A DNA stretch of 64,000 nucleotides, taken from positions 10,985,994 through 11,049,993 of the forward strand of contig CM061223.1 of NCBI GenBank assembly GCA_030844895.1, written 5' to 3'. The translations under genes and the position numbers were made by a program. The notes under the pieces are model-generated. The model was not told where the DNA came from and did no database searches. It saw only the letters and a list, made by a program, of their open reading frames with translations. The DNA is from Ambrosia x helenae (lineage: Eukaryota > Streptophyta > Magnoliopsida > Asterales > Asteraceae). Below, piece after piece: positions 46,337 to 57,207 of the stretch. Each line of letters begins with the position of its first letter. Position 1 is the stretch's first letter.

Positions 46337-48739
46337 TGTAACATCGCGTATATATATATTTATTTTTTTAAATCGTCACTTTAATTATATTAAATTCTTG
46401 ACTAGCCATGTCTAAATCATACTTATTATAATAATAATAGTATTAATAATAATAATAGCAAAAATAACTATACTGATTTACACAATGTTGAACTATAGCC
46501 CACCTTTCATTTTGTTTTAAAAATTTCGGAGCCCACTCCACTGTCAGCCCAGACTAATGTCCAGCCCAGAAACAAAGCCCGGCCCACATGCTTTTCTTCC
46601 TCCCTTTGCTTGCCTGCTACCCGATCATAATTCCGGTAAGTCCTGGAATTTCCGGCGACTTACCATAACCATCTATACGCGACTTTTCTTCTATTGACCT
46701 TTGACCTGCACGTTTTAAAGCACACCCCAACAGATTATTAGCCATAATTATCTTCAATTAACATGACATCGCGATCCACAAATCTCGGGTCTTTGACCAA
46801 TTAGTCAACCTGCGCGTTCCTTAAGCTTGTGTATAAATAAGGCCACCTATCAAACCAAAGCACTCGCAGAAGCATTTCCCAACCCTCAATTCCACCTCCA
46901 CTGCCGTCCCCGTCGTGCTCCTGTACTCGCCGGAGCCGAGTTTTCCGGCCACTACCTTCCCCTACGATTTTCGTTATAATTCGTAAGTGTTTTTATGTCT
47001 ATTGATGCGTAATCATTGAAGGGTTAAAAGCCCTCTGTTTAATTGAGTTTTTGTAAACTAAATCAAGCTCAATTGGTCATAGATACAATTAGGGTATAGA
47101 TTGGGGAAGATGACTCATAACACCTACAAGATAAGTATTTTTATCTCTGGTTTTAAATTGTTCTCAGGGTGTGGCTCAGTTGGCGAGCCACACTTGTGAT
47201 AAGACTTGAACCAGCCAGAGGCCCAGGTTCGAACCCCCGCCACCACAACTTTTTTTTTTTAAAAAAAACCCTTTTCTTTTATATTATTGCTATTTTCTTT
47301 TAAAATGATATTAAAATACCAAAACAACTTTATAAATCCTATAAAATTTATTTTATGCAATTCAAATGGTTAAGTTTATTATCCAACTTTTAGTTTTTCA
47401 AAAATCATTTATTTATTATATATTGTAAATATTATAAGTTTATTCTATTTTAATTATAAAATTCTATAAAAATATCAAAACGATAATATAAATTTCCACA
47501 AAAATTATTCTGAGTTTATATAACATTAAACATTCCAGAAATGATTTTTATTTTTGAAAAATCATTTATTTAATATTTTTAATCAATTTTTGTTAGTTTT
47601 AATCGTAAATAAATCCTAATAAATTCATTTTTCAATATTTTTGCACCAAAATTTTATATAAACTATTTCTATCCATTTAGAACAGAAATACAATTTTTAA
47701 TTTAAAAATTCTTTAATTTTATATTTTTAGATATTAAAGTTATATTTTGACAATTTGAAATAAATAGATTTAATATTCTATTTCTAAGAAAATAATTTTA
47801 TAAAAATTATTTTCATACTTAAAACCTTGTATTGCGACCATCTTTGATTTAAAGATTTACAAAAAGACTTTTGTTTATTTATTTATTAAATTTCTCTTAT
47901 TTATTAAACATTTTATTTATTAATCCAACGAATACTTATCCCCAATTCGAAATCCTAGAATATATTTGTAGACTAGAAAGACTTAGACATATTTATTACC
48001 TTAATTATAGGGTAATACTTGGCATCGTTGGGCAACACATATTCTATTTCACGAGACTTAACATTTTGCTAAGGTGAGTTTACATAGCCCCTTTTTCTGT
48101 TTTACATTTTGGGGTGAAACATGTTTAAACATTTTATACACTATCATTTACTCATTTTTACATTGTTGAAACTTGTGATTCAATTACACTATCATTTACT
48201 CATTCTATCATTTGACTGTAACAAAAAGACACAGTACAATCATTAACATTGATCAAGCCGCCTGTTTAGATTATAGCGCTATAGGTCTAACAAACCCATC
48301 CCCCCGCATAAATTCAGGGATGATCGATAACAGTAACAACATTTAACTAACTTGCGAGTTAGTCCTCAGTCGACACAAGGTTTGATTGTACAAAGGCGCA
48401 TTGTTACATGTCGGACTCATACTCTATCATTATACAACTGTGATTGTTGTATAAACTATTGTTATCAATTATATTCAAAAACCTATGTATTCTCACCAAC
48501 TTTTGTTGACCCAAAATATTTTCAAACTTAACATGTTTCAGGTTCTACTTGCTTGAAGATTTGAGTTAATGCTTGAAGATGTGTACATAGAATTATCCAT
48601 TTTGATGTACGATTTTTTGTAGAACAATTGTATGTAACTTATTTAAATCATTTAATGAAATTTATTATTCACCATGAGCTACTGAACAATCATCAATACG
48701 TAACATCCCGATGTTTCTGCCATCGGTTGGGGTGTTACA
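46337..48739 (+). mobile_element. Solo LTR, 2,403 bp, target duplication AGTAT
   Basis: Starts TGTAACATCGCG and ends GGGGTGTTACA; AGTAT lies at 46332-46336 and 48740-48744. The TATA box TATAAATA is at 46832-46839. The last 80 bases match the ends of 13532-16176 and the LTR at 61921. It carries a tRNA-like module at 47165-47246. Confidence 0.92.
47165..47246 (+). other. tRNA-like module within an LTR, copy 2
   Basis: A box TGGCTCAGTTGG (47172-47183) and B box GGTTCGAACCC (47226-47236), both close to consensus, lie about 340 bp past the TATA box. The position from the 3' end of the LTR (about 1,570 bp) matches the other two copies. Confidence 0.65.
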
Positions 48740-48977
48740 AGTATGTTGTAAGAAAATACTAGCGTAAACATCAGTTTACACCAGTGTAAATATGAATGTA
48801 TAGTATGTTGTAAGGTAACACTGGTGTAAACATCAGTTTACACCAGTGTAAATATGAATGTATAGACTTTTTGATGTAAGAAAACACTAGTGTAAACACC
48901 AGTTTACACCAGTGTAAATATGAATGCGAAGCACACCGGTGTAAAGATGAATGGAAATCATCCTCATCATATGTTTG

Positions 48978-50098
48978 TGATGGGATATGGTACCAAAATA
49001 TCATAAATACCATATCATCGCCCAACTAAAACTGGCATCGCCTGGCGTCGATCCACCCGTTTTACGTCAGCGGGTCGTCTATCGTCCATCCGCCCATTTT
49101 ACGTCAGCGGATCGTCTATCGTCCATCCGCCCGTTTTACGTCAGCGGAACGCCTGGCGTCCACCCACCCGTTTTACGTCGGCGATACACCTGGCGTCCAA
49201 CCGATGCCAGACGCAACCTCACACGCCCGTTTTACGTCGGCGATACACCTAGCGTCCAATCGACGCCAGACGCAAGCTCGTCCGCCCGTTTTACGTCAGC
49301 GGACCCAATACGCTTCAAAACTTCCCCAGCAAGCCAGTTGAAGCTTCGTCAGCTTAACTGAAAGATGCCTTTTGGGCAGCCTTGGGACTCACCCCTGCCC
49401 CAGGCAAATATCTCTGACGCAATAGGCTGCCCATCAGAGTTCATCTCCAATCAGAGACTGCCCCCAGTCTGATGTGCAGAAAGGACGACGACGTGGCAGC
49501 CTCCCAGCCAAGATATCTTCCTGACGGCAGGCTTTCTCAACCTGTCTCAAGGTTCAAGAAAAAGAATGATTACCCACCGTCCTCGGTCTGCCAATAGGCG
49601 GACGCCACGTATCCGCCGCCCATCAGCGCCCATTCAGCGGACGCCACGCGTACTATCGTCAGGATGGTAACATCCCCCCTTGCATTTTCACTTTCTCCTT
49701 TTTACCAAAACCCACTTGCACCAAATGGGCTTAAGGACCTGGGCCGGAATCTTGGAGACACCTCTACCTGGGCCGGGCCCCATCAAGGGTAGAGGATGGG
49801 CTGAGAAGGTGTGATGTCAAGGTACTACAAAAGGAGGAGCTCCTTCTCCTTTTGTTGGCATCTGACATTCACATACACTTTCACTCAAAAAGACTACGAA
49901 CTCTTTCGTACCTTTTTCAACCCCTTGTTTATTACACTAACCTTTAAAGACTCGGCTCTTCTAATCGGTAGTCTTCTAAACTCCTTGGTCTTGTCCTTGG
50001 ACCCTCACGTATTTTATAAACACTCCTCTTTACAAAGTACAGTAGAATCACTACCAGGACTAGCATCTATACGGTAGCCCGGGATTCGTGTTTCTTCA
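48978..50098 (+). mobile_element. Solo LTR, 1,121 bp, target duplication GTTTG
   Basis: Starts TGATGGGATATGGTACC, ends GTTTCTTCA, with GTTTG at 48973-48977 and 50099-50103. A second copy lies at 54777-55777 on the minus strand. The TATA position reads TACAAAAG (49826-49833), whereas the other copy keeps TATAAAAG. It sits inside element D among its palindromes. Confidence 0.92.
49040..49310 (+). repeat. Tandem repeats with ACGTCA cores in the solo LTR
   Basis: About six units of roughly 36-60 bp, each with CCCGTTTTACGTCAGCGG or a close variant, near 49056, 49092, 49128, 49166, 49227 and 49285. They lie upstream of the TATA position, where U3 enhancers are expected. Confidence 0.8.
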
Positions 50099-50498
50099 GT
50101 TTGTTTGGTTTTTTTACACTAGTGCATTTTTGTAAAACTTTGTGTATGGCAGATTTACACCGGTGTAAATAATTACACCAGTGTAAAAACGAGAGGGAGA
50201 TGACAAAAAATGCACGCTTTTTTGTTGTTTAAAAATATTTTTTTTAAAAAAAAAAGTTTAAAAAATATGATTGTTTTTAATAATGGAATAAAAAATAACA
50301 TATTATTAAATTAATTTTTCTCTCCCATGATTTTTACCTAAATACCCCTAAATGTACTTTAATATATTAAAAAAAATACTTATTAATCAAGTAAAGACAA
50401 AAACTCACATCCTTTGATCTCAACCATTGGATCATCAAGATTAACGGTCCAGAAGAATTCTCTAGTTCTCACAACTCGGTACAGTTCTCATATGATCA

Positions 50499-52001
50499 GG
50501 GTAGGGTTCCTGTAGGAAAATGGTTTTGTGTAGGAAGTGTATGAAGTGTTTTCAACCATTAGATTTAAAGATGGATGGTGGAGATTAAAAGATGGGATTG
50601 TGTTTAAAATCTAATTAATATATTATAGAATATAAGGGTATGATCGTCAATATGTGTTTTAAATGAGGGTGTCATGGTCATTTTATATCAATATTTTTAG
50701 AAACTGTTTGAATGCTTTCTACATTTATGGTATCTCTCCCCCCCCCCCTCTTATAATTATTATTTTCATTAATATCATTCAAACTCAAACATTTATTTTC
50801 ACAAAACAAAAGCAATTGTGCACCCATCTTCAACATTCATCTTCATCTTACGTGTAAGAAACACGTAACAATATTTTTATTTGTTATAAAATCGTAACAT
50901 CAGAAGTGTTTTATATAATGCTTTTGTTAGTTGACTGTTCTATATGGATAAACATAAGAAGTGTTTTATAAAATATTTATGTATATTAGGTGTAGTTGTT
51001 GTTGTGGATTAAAACATTTCAATGGTGTTTTGTTTGTTATAAAACACCTCCAGTTATAAAACACTTTTGATGTTATACTGTTATAAAACACTTCCGATGA
51101 TATTACAAAACATTCCTTATTAATGCATACTAGTTTCTCTTTCATTATAAAACACTCCTGACGTTATTATAAAACACTCCTGATGTTAACCTTCTGCCCT
51201 GACTAGATTAATCAAACAAGTGATAGAGATGGGTTATATGTTTGAAGAATCGAACAAGTTTTTGGGTATTGATCAACTTATTTGATATGAATATCTTATG
51301 ATTTTTATGAAAAATAATGAATAATTAGTTAATTTAGGATGATTAATTTTCATAAATAACCAGATGTTAGTTGCTAATTTAGTGGGTTTGTAATAAATAA
51401 AAGATGGATAAAAAGTCTATAATGCCCTTAATCTAAAGATTTAATCAGATTTGATCTAATGGTTGAAAATACTTCCTACACTTCCTACACAAAACAATTT
51501 TCAACGGTGTTTTGTTTGTTATAAAACACCTCTAGTTATAAAACACTTTTGATGTTATACTGTTATAAAACACTTCCGATGATATTACAAAACATTCCTT
51601 ATTAATGCATACTAGTTTCTCTTTCATTATAAAACACTCCTGACGTTATTATAAAACACTCCTGATGTTAACCTTCTGCCCTGACTAGATTAATCAAACA
51701 AGTGATAGAGATGGGTTATATGTTTGAAGAATCGAACAAGTTTTTGGGTATTGATCAACTTATTTGATATGAATATCTTATGATTCTTATGAAAAATAAT
51801 GAATAATTAGTTAATTTAGGATGATTAATTTTCATAAATAACCAGATGTTAGTTGCTAATTTAGTGGGTTTGTAATAAATAAAAGATGGATAAAAAGTCT
51901 ATAATGCCCTTCATCTAAAGATTTAATCAGATTTGATCTAATGGTTGAAAATACTTCCTACACTTCCTACACAAAACAATTTTCTTACCGGATCCTCTAC
52001 C
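50499..52001. mobile_element. Element E: 1.5 kb TA-flanked transposon
   Basis: Left end GGGTAGGGTTCCTGTAGG then AAAATGG; inverted right end AGGTAGAGGATCCGGTAAG then AAAATTG. Both continue with TTTTGTGTAGGAAGTGTA and TTTTCAACCATTAGAT. A block of about 485 bp is duplicated in tandem (51018-51500 and 51505-51990). The interior repeats TTATAAAACACTYCTGAYG. Its right flank is (TA)n; its left flank is element D directly. Confidence 0.75.
51018..51990. repeat. Tandem duplication inside element E
   Basis: Two units of about 485 bp, nearly identical, from GGTGTTTTGTTTGTTATAAA to the terminal CTTCCTACACAAAACAATTT. The first unit ends with a copy of the element's own right terminal sequence. Confidence 0.9.
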
Positions 52002-52023
52002 TATATATATATATATATATATA
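52002..52023. repeat. (TA)n microsatellite between elements E and F
   Basis: Eleven TA units. Confidence 0.9.
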
Positions 52024-52422
52024 GGTAAAGGATATATTGGAAACCCTTGTTATAGTGAAAACTCTGCCAACTCTAACTTCCCGAGCTTTTTTTTATATGA
52101 AAATTTTAGGGTATGTAATATACATGATTTTAAGCATTTTGAGCCAAAAAAATCAAAAAAGCGTCGAGCACTTTTTAAAAAAAAAATAAATAAATAAGTT
52201 TTCGGGTAACACATTGTTAACACATGTTAATTTCGCTTAACATGTGTTACCCGAAAATTTATTTATTTTTTTTTAAAAAAAAGAGCTCGCACTTTTTTGA
52301 TTTTTTTGGCTCAAAATGCTTAAAATCATGTATATTACATGCCCTAAAATTTTCAGGCCCTAAAAAGCTCGGGAAGTTAGAGTTTCCAGAGTTTTCTAGA
52401 TAAGGAGGGTTTTCTATGGATC

Positions 52423-52430
<8 letters not shown>
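52024..52430. mobile_element. Element F: 407 bp fold-back MITE in a TA microsatellite
   Basis: Nearly the whole element is one inverted repeat: arms of about 190 bp share TCTAACTTCCCGAGCTTTT, GTAATATACATGATTTTAAG and CATTTTGAGCCAAAAAAATC with few mismatches. Near the centre TTAACACATGTTAA matches the palindrome type of element A. The ends (GGTAAAGGATATATTGG then AAACCC) resemble those of element A. (AT)n lies on both sides. Confidence 0.9.

Positions 52431-52470
<40 letters not shown>
52431..52470. repeat. (AT)n microsatellite, right end of the TA-element train
   Basis: Twenty AT units after element F. Confidence 0.95.
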
Positions 52471-52473
<3 letters not shown>

Positions 52474-52735
52474 AAACGGTAAAAACAACGTTTGGGGGGG
52501 GGTAAAATTTTAACCGTTCAACGTATTTAAACGTTAGAGGACACGTGGAGGTACCTGATTGGTTGTTTCTTTCCCCTTCCAGCGTTAAAATTATAACGCC
52601 ATTGCCCCATTTCGTGTTTTTGCGCCCCTACGTAATGGTGTAGGGGGCGCTAAAACGCATCGCGCTGCCATTAACGCCCGACTACGGGTGAGGAGGGATG
52701 GAGTATTATATTTTATTTTGAGAGTATCATCTTTC
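52471..52735 (-). mobile_element. Harbinger-like terminal fragment
   Basis: On the minus strand it begins near CTCCATCCCTCCTCACCC and contains GCGTTTTAGCGCCCCC, resembling the GC-rich 5' region of the element at 52739-54598. It ends at the (AT)n tract. It may be the 5' end of a minus-strand element whose gene pieces lie at 40815-41062, 39825-40012 and 30098-30389; that link is inference. Confidence 0.35.
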
Positions 52736-52738
52736 TAA

Positions 52739-54598
52739 GTGTATGTGTAGTGGTGGGGGGGGTTATGGGTATTAAAATATTAAAAAGTAATAGAAGGGGG
52801 GTTATGGAAAAATAAGGTGTAGTGGGAAGGGGGGTTATGGGGGGTTATAAATGATTGGATAATCATTCGTTAAATTATTATTTTCTTATTTAAATAATAA
52901 TATTAAATACTTTAAATATTCCATTAAATATATAAATATTACAAATACTAAACAAAATTACAAATACTAAAAAAAAATAAAAAAAATACAAATACTCATA
53001 GGTTATATTTTTTTTCGATTTTGTCCTTTTGGTTCAAACACATTTCCAAGGCCTTGCCTTCTAGGTGGTCGTGCGGCTTCGTGTAAAATGCAAAGTCGCG
53101 TTCAAATTGTCGTTCCCTCATAATATCAACCACCTCTCGGTTTTCTTGGATACGCTGTGCCCCGATGTCGCGTATGTCTTGGAGCCACTGGTTCATCTCA
53201 GCAAACGCTGGGATCAACTCCTTCACCCCCGACAACGAAGAGTCCGCTCGTGCGGCTTGAGCAGCCCGTCGACCGGTCAGACGACGCAACTCCTTCACCC
53301 CCTCCTCCCCTGCAAAAACACGCATTTTCTTCGGCGTTTAGGTCGACGTGACGCGCGTCAGACGTAGGGGTCCCGGTATCAGCCAACTCAGAGGTCCTCG
53401 ACTTCTTTCTAGCCCTAGATGAAGAAGTTCCAACTGTTGGGCGGACGGTGTGCCATTTGGAGCATTCTTTCAGCAGGCCCCAAACCCTCAAGTACGGAAA
53501 ATTCCCGTATTCTTGTTTGTATTCATCCAAAGCCGCCTCCAAAATCTTGACGTCACTTTGGCCAGTTTTCCACCCAAACCGGGCGCGTTGATAAATACCT
53601 TGAAAGTTTGTGCATTTAAAGTTAATATCAGTCCACTTGCCCGATATCGAATCGTTCTCCCGATAGTTCTCTCCCTTACCAACTAGTTGAAAAAATATTG
53701 CTCGGACTCTTTTCAAAAAATCTCCTTTGTTTTGATAGTTCGCTTAAAAAACAAACAAAAAAAATATATATAAGTTCCCATTTAAAAAAATATATGTAAA
53801 AAAAATATAACATAACAAAAAATATATATCTTACCAACAATAGGATCCTCTGACACCTCAATCCACGCTCGGGCTAAGTTGAACAGCTCGTCGTCATACC
53901 ATGGTTGTACGATTTTTTTGGCGCGTGTTTGCGTCTCTTTCCTTTTGTGCGTCCGGTTGGTCGCACGGGCTCTCCCTCGCCCGGTTGGTCGCACAACATC
54001 TTCCTCTTGCTCTTCCTCCAGCGGTTGTGTCTCCGGAACCGCCTGTGAGTCTTGCCAAGCATTTGAGGACCCGAACATTTGAGATGTCCCAAACACTTGT
54101 GTTGACTCAAACCCAACTCCCATGGGTTGCCCAAAACTCCCTCCCATGTTATACATGTTCGGGTCCCAATTATAGGGTTGGTTTAACAGGTTCATAAAAG
54201 TTTGTGGGTTTGAACCTGAACCCGGAGTTATGGGTCGGGTGTTGTCGCCCGTAGTTTGGGAACTAAACCCGAAACCACCTCTACCGAATGGATTAATCTC
54301 TTCTCTTATGGTAAAAATTAGAAAGTGTGTGTGTGTTATGCTTGATCTCAACTTTGTGTTTGTGGTAAAAATTACAAAGTGTATATATATAGAAGAAGAA
54401 GATAAAGGCAACCATTTTTTTTTAACATGACCGTTTGTTGAGCGGTACAAAACAAAAGAATCTCACAAATTCCAATGCAAAACGCCCGTTATCAATAAAA
54501 CGCTCCATTCCTAAAACGCTTCATAGCGCCCTAGGGGGCGGTGTTAGGGGGTGCTATGAAGCCCAAAACGTCTCATAACGGGGCCACTACACACAACC
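52739..54598 (-). mobile_element. PIF/Harbinger-type element with ORF1, target duplication TAA
   Basis: TAA at 52736-52738 and 54599-54601. The ends read GTGTATGTGTAGTGG and, inverted, GGTTGTGTGTAGTGG. At 1,860 bp it holds ORF1 only and no transposase. It is the better-preserved relative of the element split by Athila at 12917-26201. Confidence 0.85.
52996..54297 (-). pseudogene. PIF/Harbinger (Pong-like) ORF1, lost start codon and one frameshift
   Basis: Exon 1 (to about 53835) starts where the sister copy has MNPFNRG, but here the first codon is ATT (54295-54297), giving INPFGRGG. It holds FMNLLNQPYNWDPNMYN, a Gln/Glu-rich acidic patch, basic RGRARATNRTHKRKE and WYDDELFNLARAWIEVSEDP. A GT-AG intron spans 53834-53743. 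Exon 2 holds VRAIFFQLVGKGENYREND, SISGKWTDINFKCTNFQGIY, YGNFPYLRVW-type and SSSRARKKS blocks, then frameshifts near 53340 in a G-rich run before AEMNQWLQDIRDIGAQRIQ. Translation could begin at an in-frame ATG further 5' (the open frame extends to 54450), so product loss is not certain. ORF1 binds DNA with the Harbinger transposase. Confidence 0.8.
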
Positions 54599-54776
54599 TA
54601 ATAGAAGCTCCAAAAGTTTTATCATATCATATGACTTATGTATCTTCAGAATGCCTGATGCGACGTAAGACGTTGGCCGACACATAAAAATAATATCTAC
54701 TTTTAACATATATTTTTTATTTTTCATATGTTTTTATTTAAAATATAAAACATAAATCTTAGAAGTGAGTAGTGAG

Positions 54777-55777
54777 TGAAGAAACATGAATCCTGGATTA
54801 CCGAGTTAGGGTTGATCTTGGTAGTGATTTCATGAGGTGTTTATAAAAATGTGTGTTTATAAAAAGTGTAGGTCTAAGGACAAGACCAAGGATGTTAAGA
54901 GACTACAGATTATAAGAGCCGAGGCTCTAAACATTAGTATATAAAACAAGGGGTTGGAAAAGTACGATGAGCTCGTAGTCTTTTCGATGAAAGTTCGGAT
55001 GAATATCGGATGCCAATAAAAGGAGAAGGGACTCCTCCTTTTATAGTACATCGACGTTCGACTTCCTCAGCCCATCTTCTACCCTTTGTGGGCCCGGCCC
55101 AGGTAGAGGTGTCTCTTGGTTTCCGGCCCAAGTCCTCAAGCCCAATTGGTGCAAGTGGATTTGATAAAAAAATAGGAGAAAGGGGGATGTTACCGTCCTG
55201 ACAAAAATACACATGGCGTCCGTTGAGTGGACGCTGATAGGTGGCGGACACGTGGCGTCCGACTGTTGGCTACTTCAGGGCGGTGGGTAATCATCCCTTA
55301 TCTAGAAGCTGAGACCAGTGGTGGTTGAGAAAGTCTTCTGTCAGAGAGATATCTTGGCTGGGGAGCTGCTACGTCATCATCCTTTCTGGGTGTCAGGCTG
55401 AGTGCAGCCTTTAATTGGTTGAGGACTATGATGGGAAGCCTACTGCGTTAGGAACAGCTATCCAGGGCAGAACTGCCCTAGGGTGTGTGTCTCGATGCTG
55501 TCCTGAAAGGCATCTTTCAGTTGTGTCGACGAAGGTTCACTTATCTTGGTGAGGAAGCTTCGTCGAGCCTCGACGTAAAACGGGCGGGGGAGCATGCGTA
55601 TGTTAAGTTATGGACGCATGGTAGTCCGCCGACGTAAAACAGGTGATAGACCATGCATCCATTTGGTTATGGACGCTGGATACGGGCGGTAGACCATGCG
55701 CCATATCTTAATGGGCGCAGCTCTGTGTGAGTTGATTTTTATATGGTATTATTAGTTTTTGGTACCATATCCCTTCA
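54777..55777 (-). mobile_element. Solo LTR, 1,001 bp, target duplication GTGAG
   Basis: On the minus strand it starts TGAAGGGATATGGTACC and ends GTTTCTTCA; GTGAG lies at 54772-54776 and 55778-55782. It is the second copy of the family at 48978-50098, with fewer ACGTC-type repeats (GTTTTACGTCGG near 55572 and 55630). Confidence 0.92.
55038..55045 (-). promoter_or_regulatory. TATA box of the solo LTR
   Basis: TATAAAAG on the minus strand. The aligned place in the other copy (49826-49833) reads TACAAAAG. Confidence 0.65.
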
Positions 55778-55782
55778 GTGAG

Positions 55783-56831
55783 ATGTTAATAGTAATTTTT
55801 CATCCATAAAAGAACAAGAGATATAAAACAAAAACAAGGCCATGTGACAAAAGAGTATATCGGTTGTACAAGGGCATGGTCAAGTATATATGTCCTACAA
55901 GGAACATTGTCCACAGTTCTTAGTAAGATATTTTAGTTCTTAAATCTTTTTTAAATAATCTTCTTTCCATTTCTTAAACTTGCTAAATTACATCAAAACT
56001 GAAGGTAGACGGAAAACAAGTTGGGCCGCTACCTTTTTCTGAATTGCGAACCCTAGTGTACCAAATACAAACTCCTGCCCATTGGAGATGAAGGATAACC
56101 CGTTGGACCCTGGTCAATAAATGAATAACTTTTGATTCTAAGAAGCAAAAGGTATCAAAAGCCTAGGAGACAAAGACATCTTAATTCTCTACACAAGCTT
56201 TAGCGTGCTTATCCACTTTCCTTGATATAAGTATATGTGAACTCCTGATAATAATCCATATCAGTAGTGATATTACGAAAACTAGTTTGTTTTCACGTGA
56301 TTTTAGCAGAGCATGATTAGGTCGTTCCTCGTCAGCATAGGTTGAGATTCAAGTTGTCAACACGTCACCCACTAAAAGTGGTCTCAAAGTCGTAACCTCG
56401 AGGATCACCTTCTGAAGATCAAATATACGTATAACTAGAGATTGTTTATGTATACGTGTCATACATGAGAGAGAAGAGATAGACGCATGGGATAGGTGAG
56501 GTGAGATCCTCGGATGATCAATTATCAAAGGGGTTGCCTAAGCCTTTAGTGAGGGGGTGTACTAACACTAATGGATCAATCTTGGGTGGCTGAAGCCCAC
56601 AAACCGAGGCCTAATAAGGCTTTTCGTCGATAAGCCCCCGTCCTAATGTGATATAGTACTCACTATGTTACTTAACGCAAGGCTCACACATTTATTGTAG
56701 TGAGGTTATGTTGTTGTCCTTTGATGATCATGCATAAAAAGATGGTGTCTTAGATGTCTATAAAGGACCTCAGTTGGTACGAATGTTACTAGCGTAAGTG
56801 GATAATTCCTGGTTCGAATAATTCTTGTATC
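55783..56831. other. No gene seen
   Basis: Moderate GC, without ORFs or recognisable terminal repeats. It may be an old LTR or intergenic sequence. Confidence 0.4.
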
Positions 56832-56848
56832 ATAATGTATGTACCAAT

Positions 56849-57139
56849 TCTTGTATCATAATCCGGGTGTTATGGAGGTGGCGTAACGATTTTATCTTCA
56901 AGGGGAAACAGGCCAACGCGTGGAGAATAAAGGATGATATCAGAAATTCTAGCTTCCTTTGGGTTAAACACCGGGCTAATTTAAGTGGGATCACATGGGA
57001 GGATTGGTGTAGTTCTAATTTTGTAATTGTTGGTTAGTGTTTTTGTTGTTGATTTGAGGTGGATAGCTTTGATTGGTGGCTCGTTCTAACGGTTTGTTAG
57101 TCGAGATTACTGAATAAAAATTTTGTTAGCCTTTCAAAA

Positions 57140-57201
<62 letters not shown>
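56849..57201 (+). mobile_element. 5'-truncated LINE (L1 type), 17-bp target duplication
   Basis: ATAATGTATGTACCAAT lies at 56832-56848 and 57202-57218. The coding tail reads VLWRWRNDFIFKGKQANAWR, then FLWVKHRANLSGITWEDWC, stopping at 57037. This is the C-terminal end after the reverse transcriptase in plant LINEs. A 3' UTR with AATAAA and an (AAAT)n/(AAT)n tail follows. Only about 350 bp survive, consistent with incomplete target-primed reverse transcription. Confidence 0.85.

Positions 57202-57207
<6 letters not shown>

Larger units (their letters stand above)
45374..50498. mobile_element. Element D: 5.1 kb TA-flanked transposon with two solo LTRs inside
   Basis: Left end GGAATGGGATCATATGAG then AACCC, followed by GAGTTGTGAGAACTAGAGAA. 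The inverted right end has GATCATATGAGAAC and GAGTTGTGAGAACTAGAGAA. Removing the solo LTRs at 46337-48739 and 48978-50098 leaves about 1.6 kb. That core has a CT/CA leader (45595-45668), GGTGGTGATGA-rich sequence, a (TTA)n tract near 46080-46122 and palindromes of the TTTACACCAGTGTAAA type near 48774-48944 and 50156-50189. Frames over the GGTGG and TTA parts are low complexity. Its right side abuts element E without an (AT)n tract. Confidence 0.7.

Noticed and set aside
47165..47246. A functional tRNA gene
   Set aside because: A and B boxes are good but I could not pair a full acceptor stem or find a convincing anticodon arm, and it lies in an LTR; kept as a tRNA-like module.
53782..54450. 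222-codon frame taken as a whole protein
   Set aside because: The homologous part starts at about 54297 and stops being homologous at the intron donor at 53834; the rest is leader and intron sequence.
56825..57037. Short ORF as an independent gene
   Set aside because: The coding portion matches the C-terminal tail of plant LINEs and is bounded by a 17-bp target duplication.
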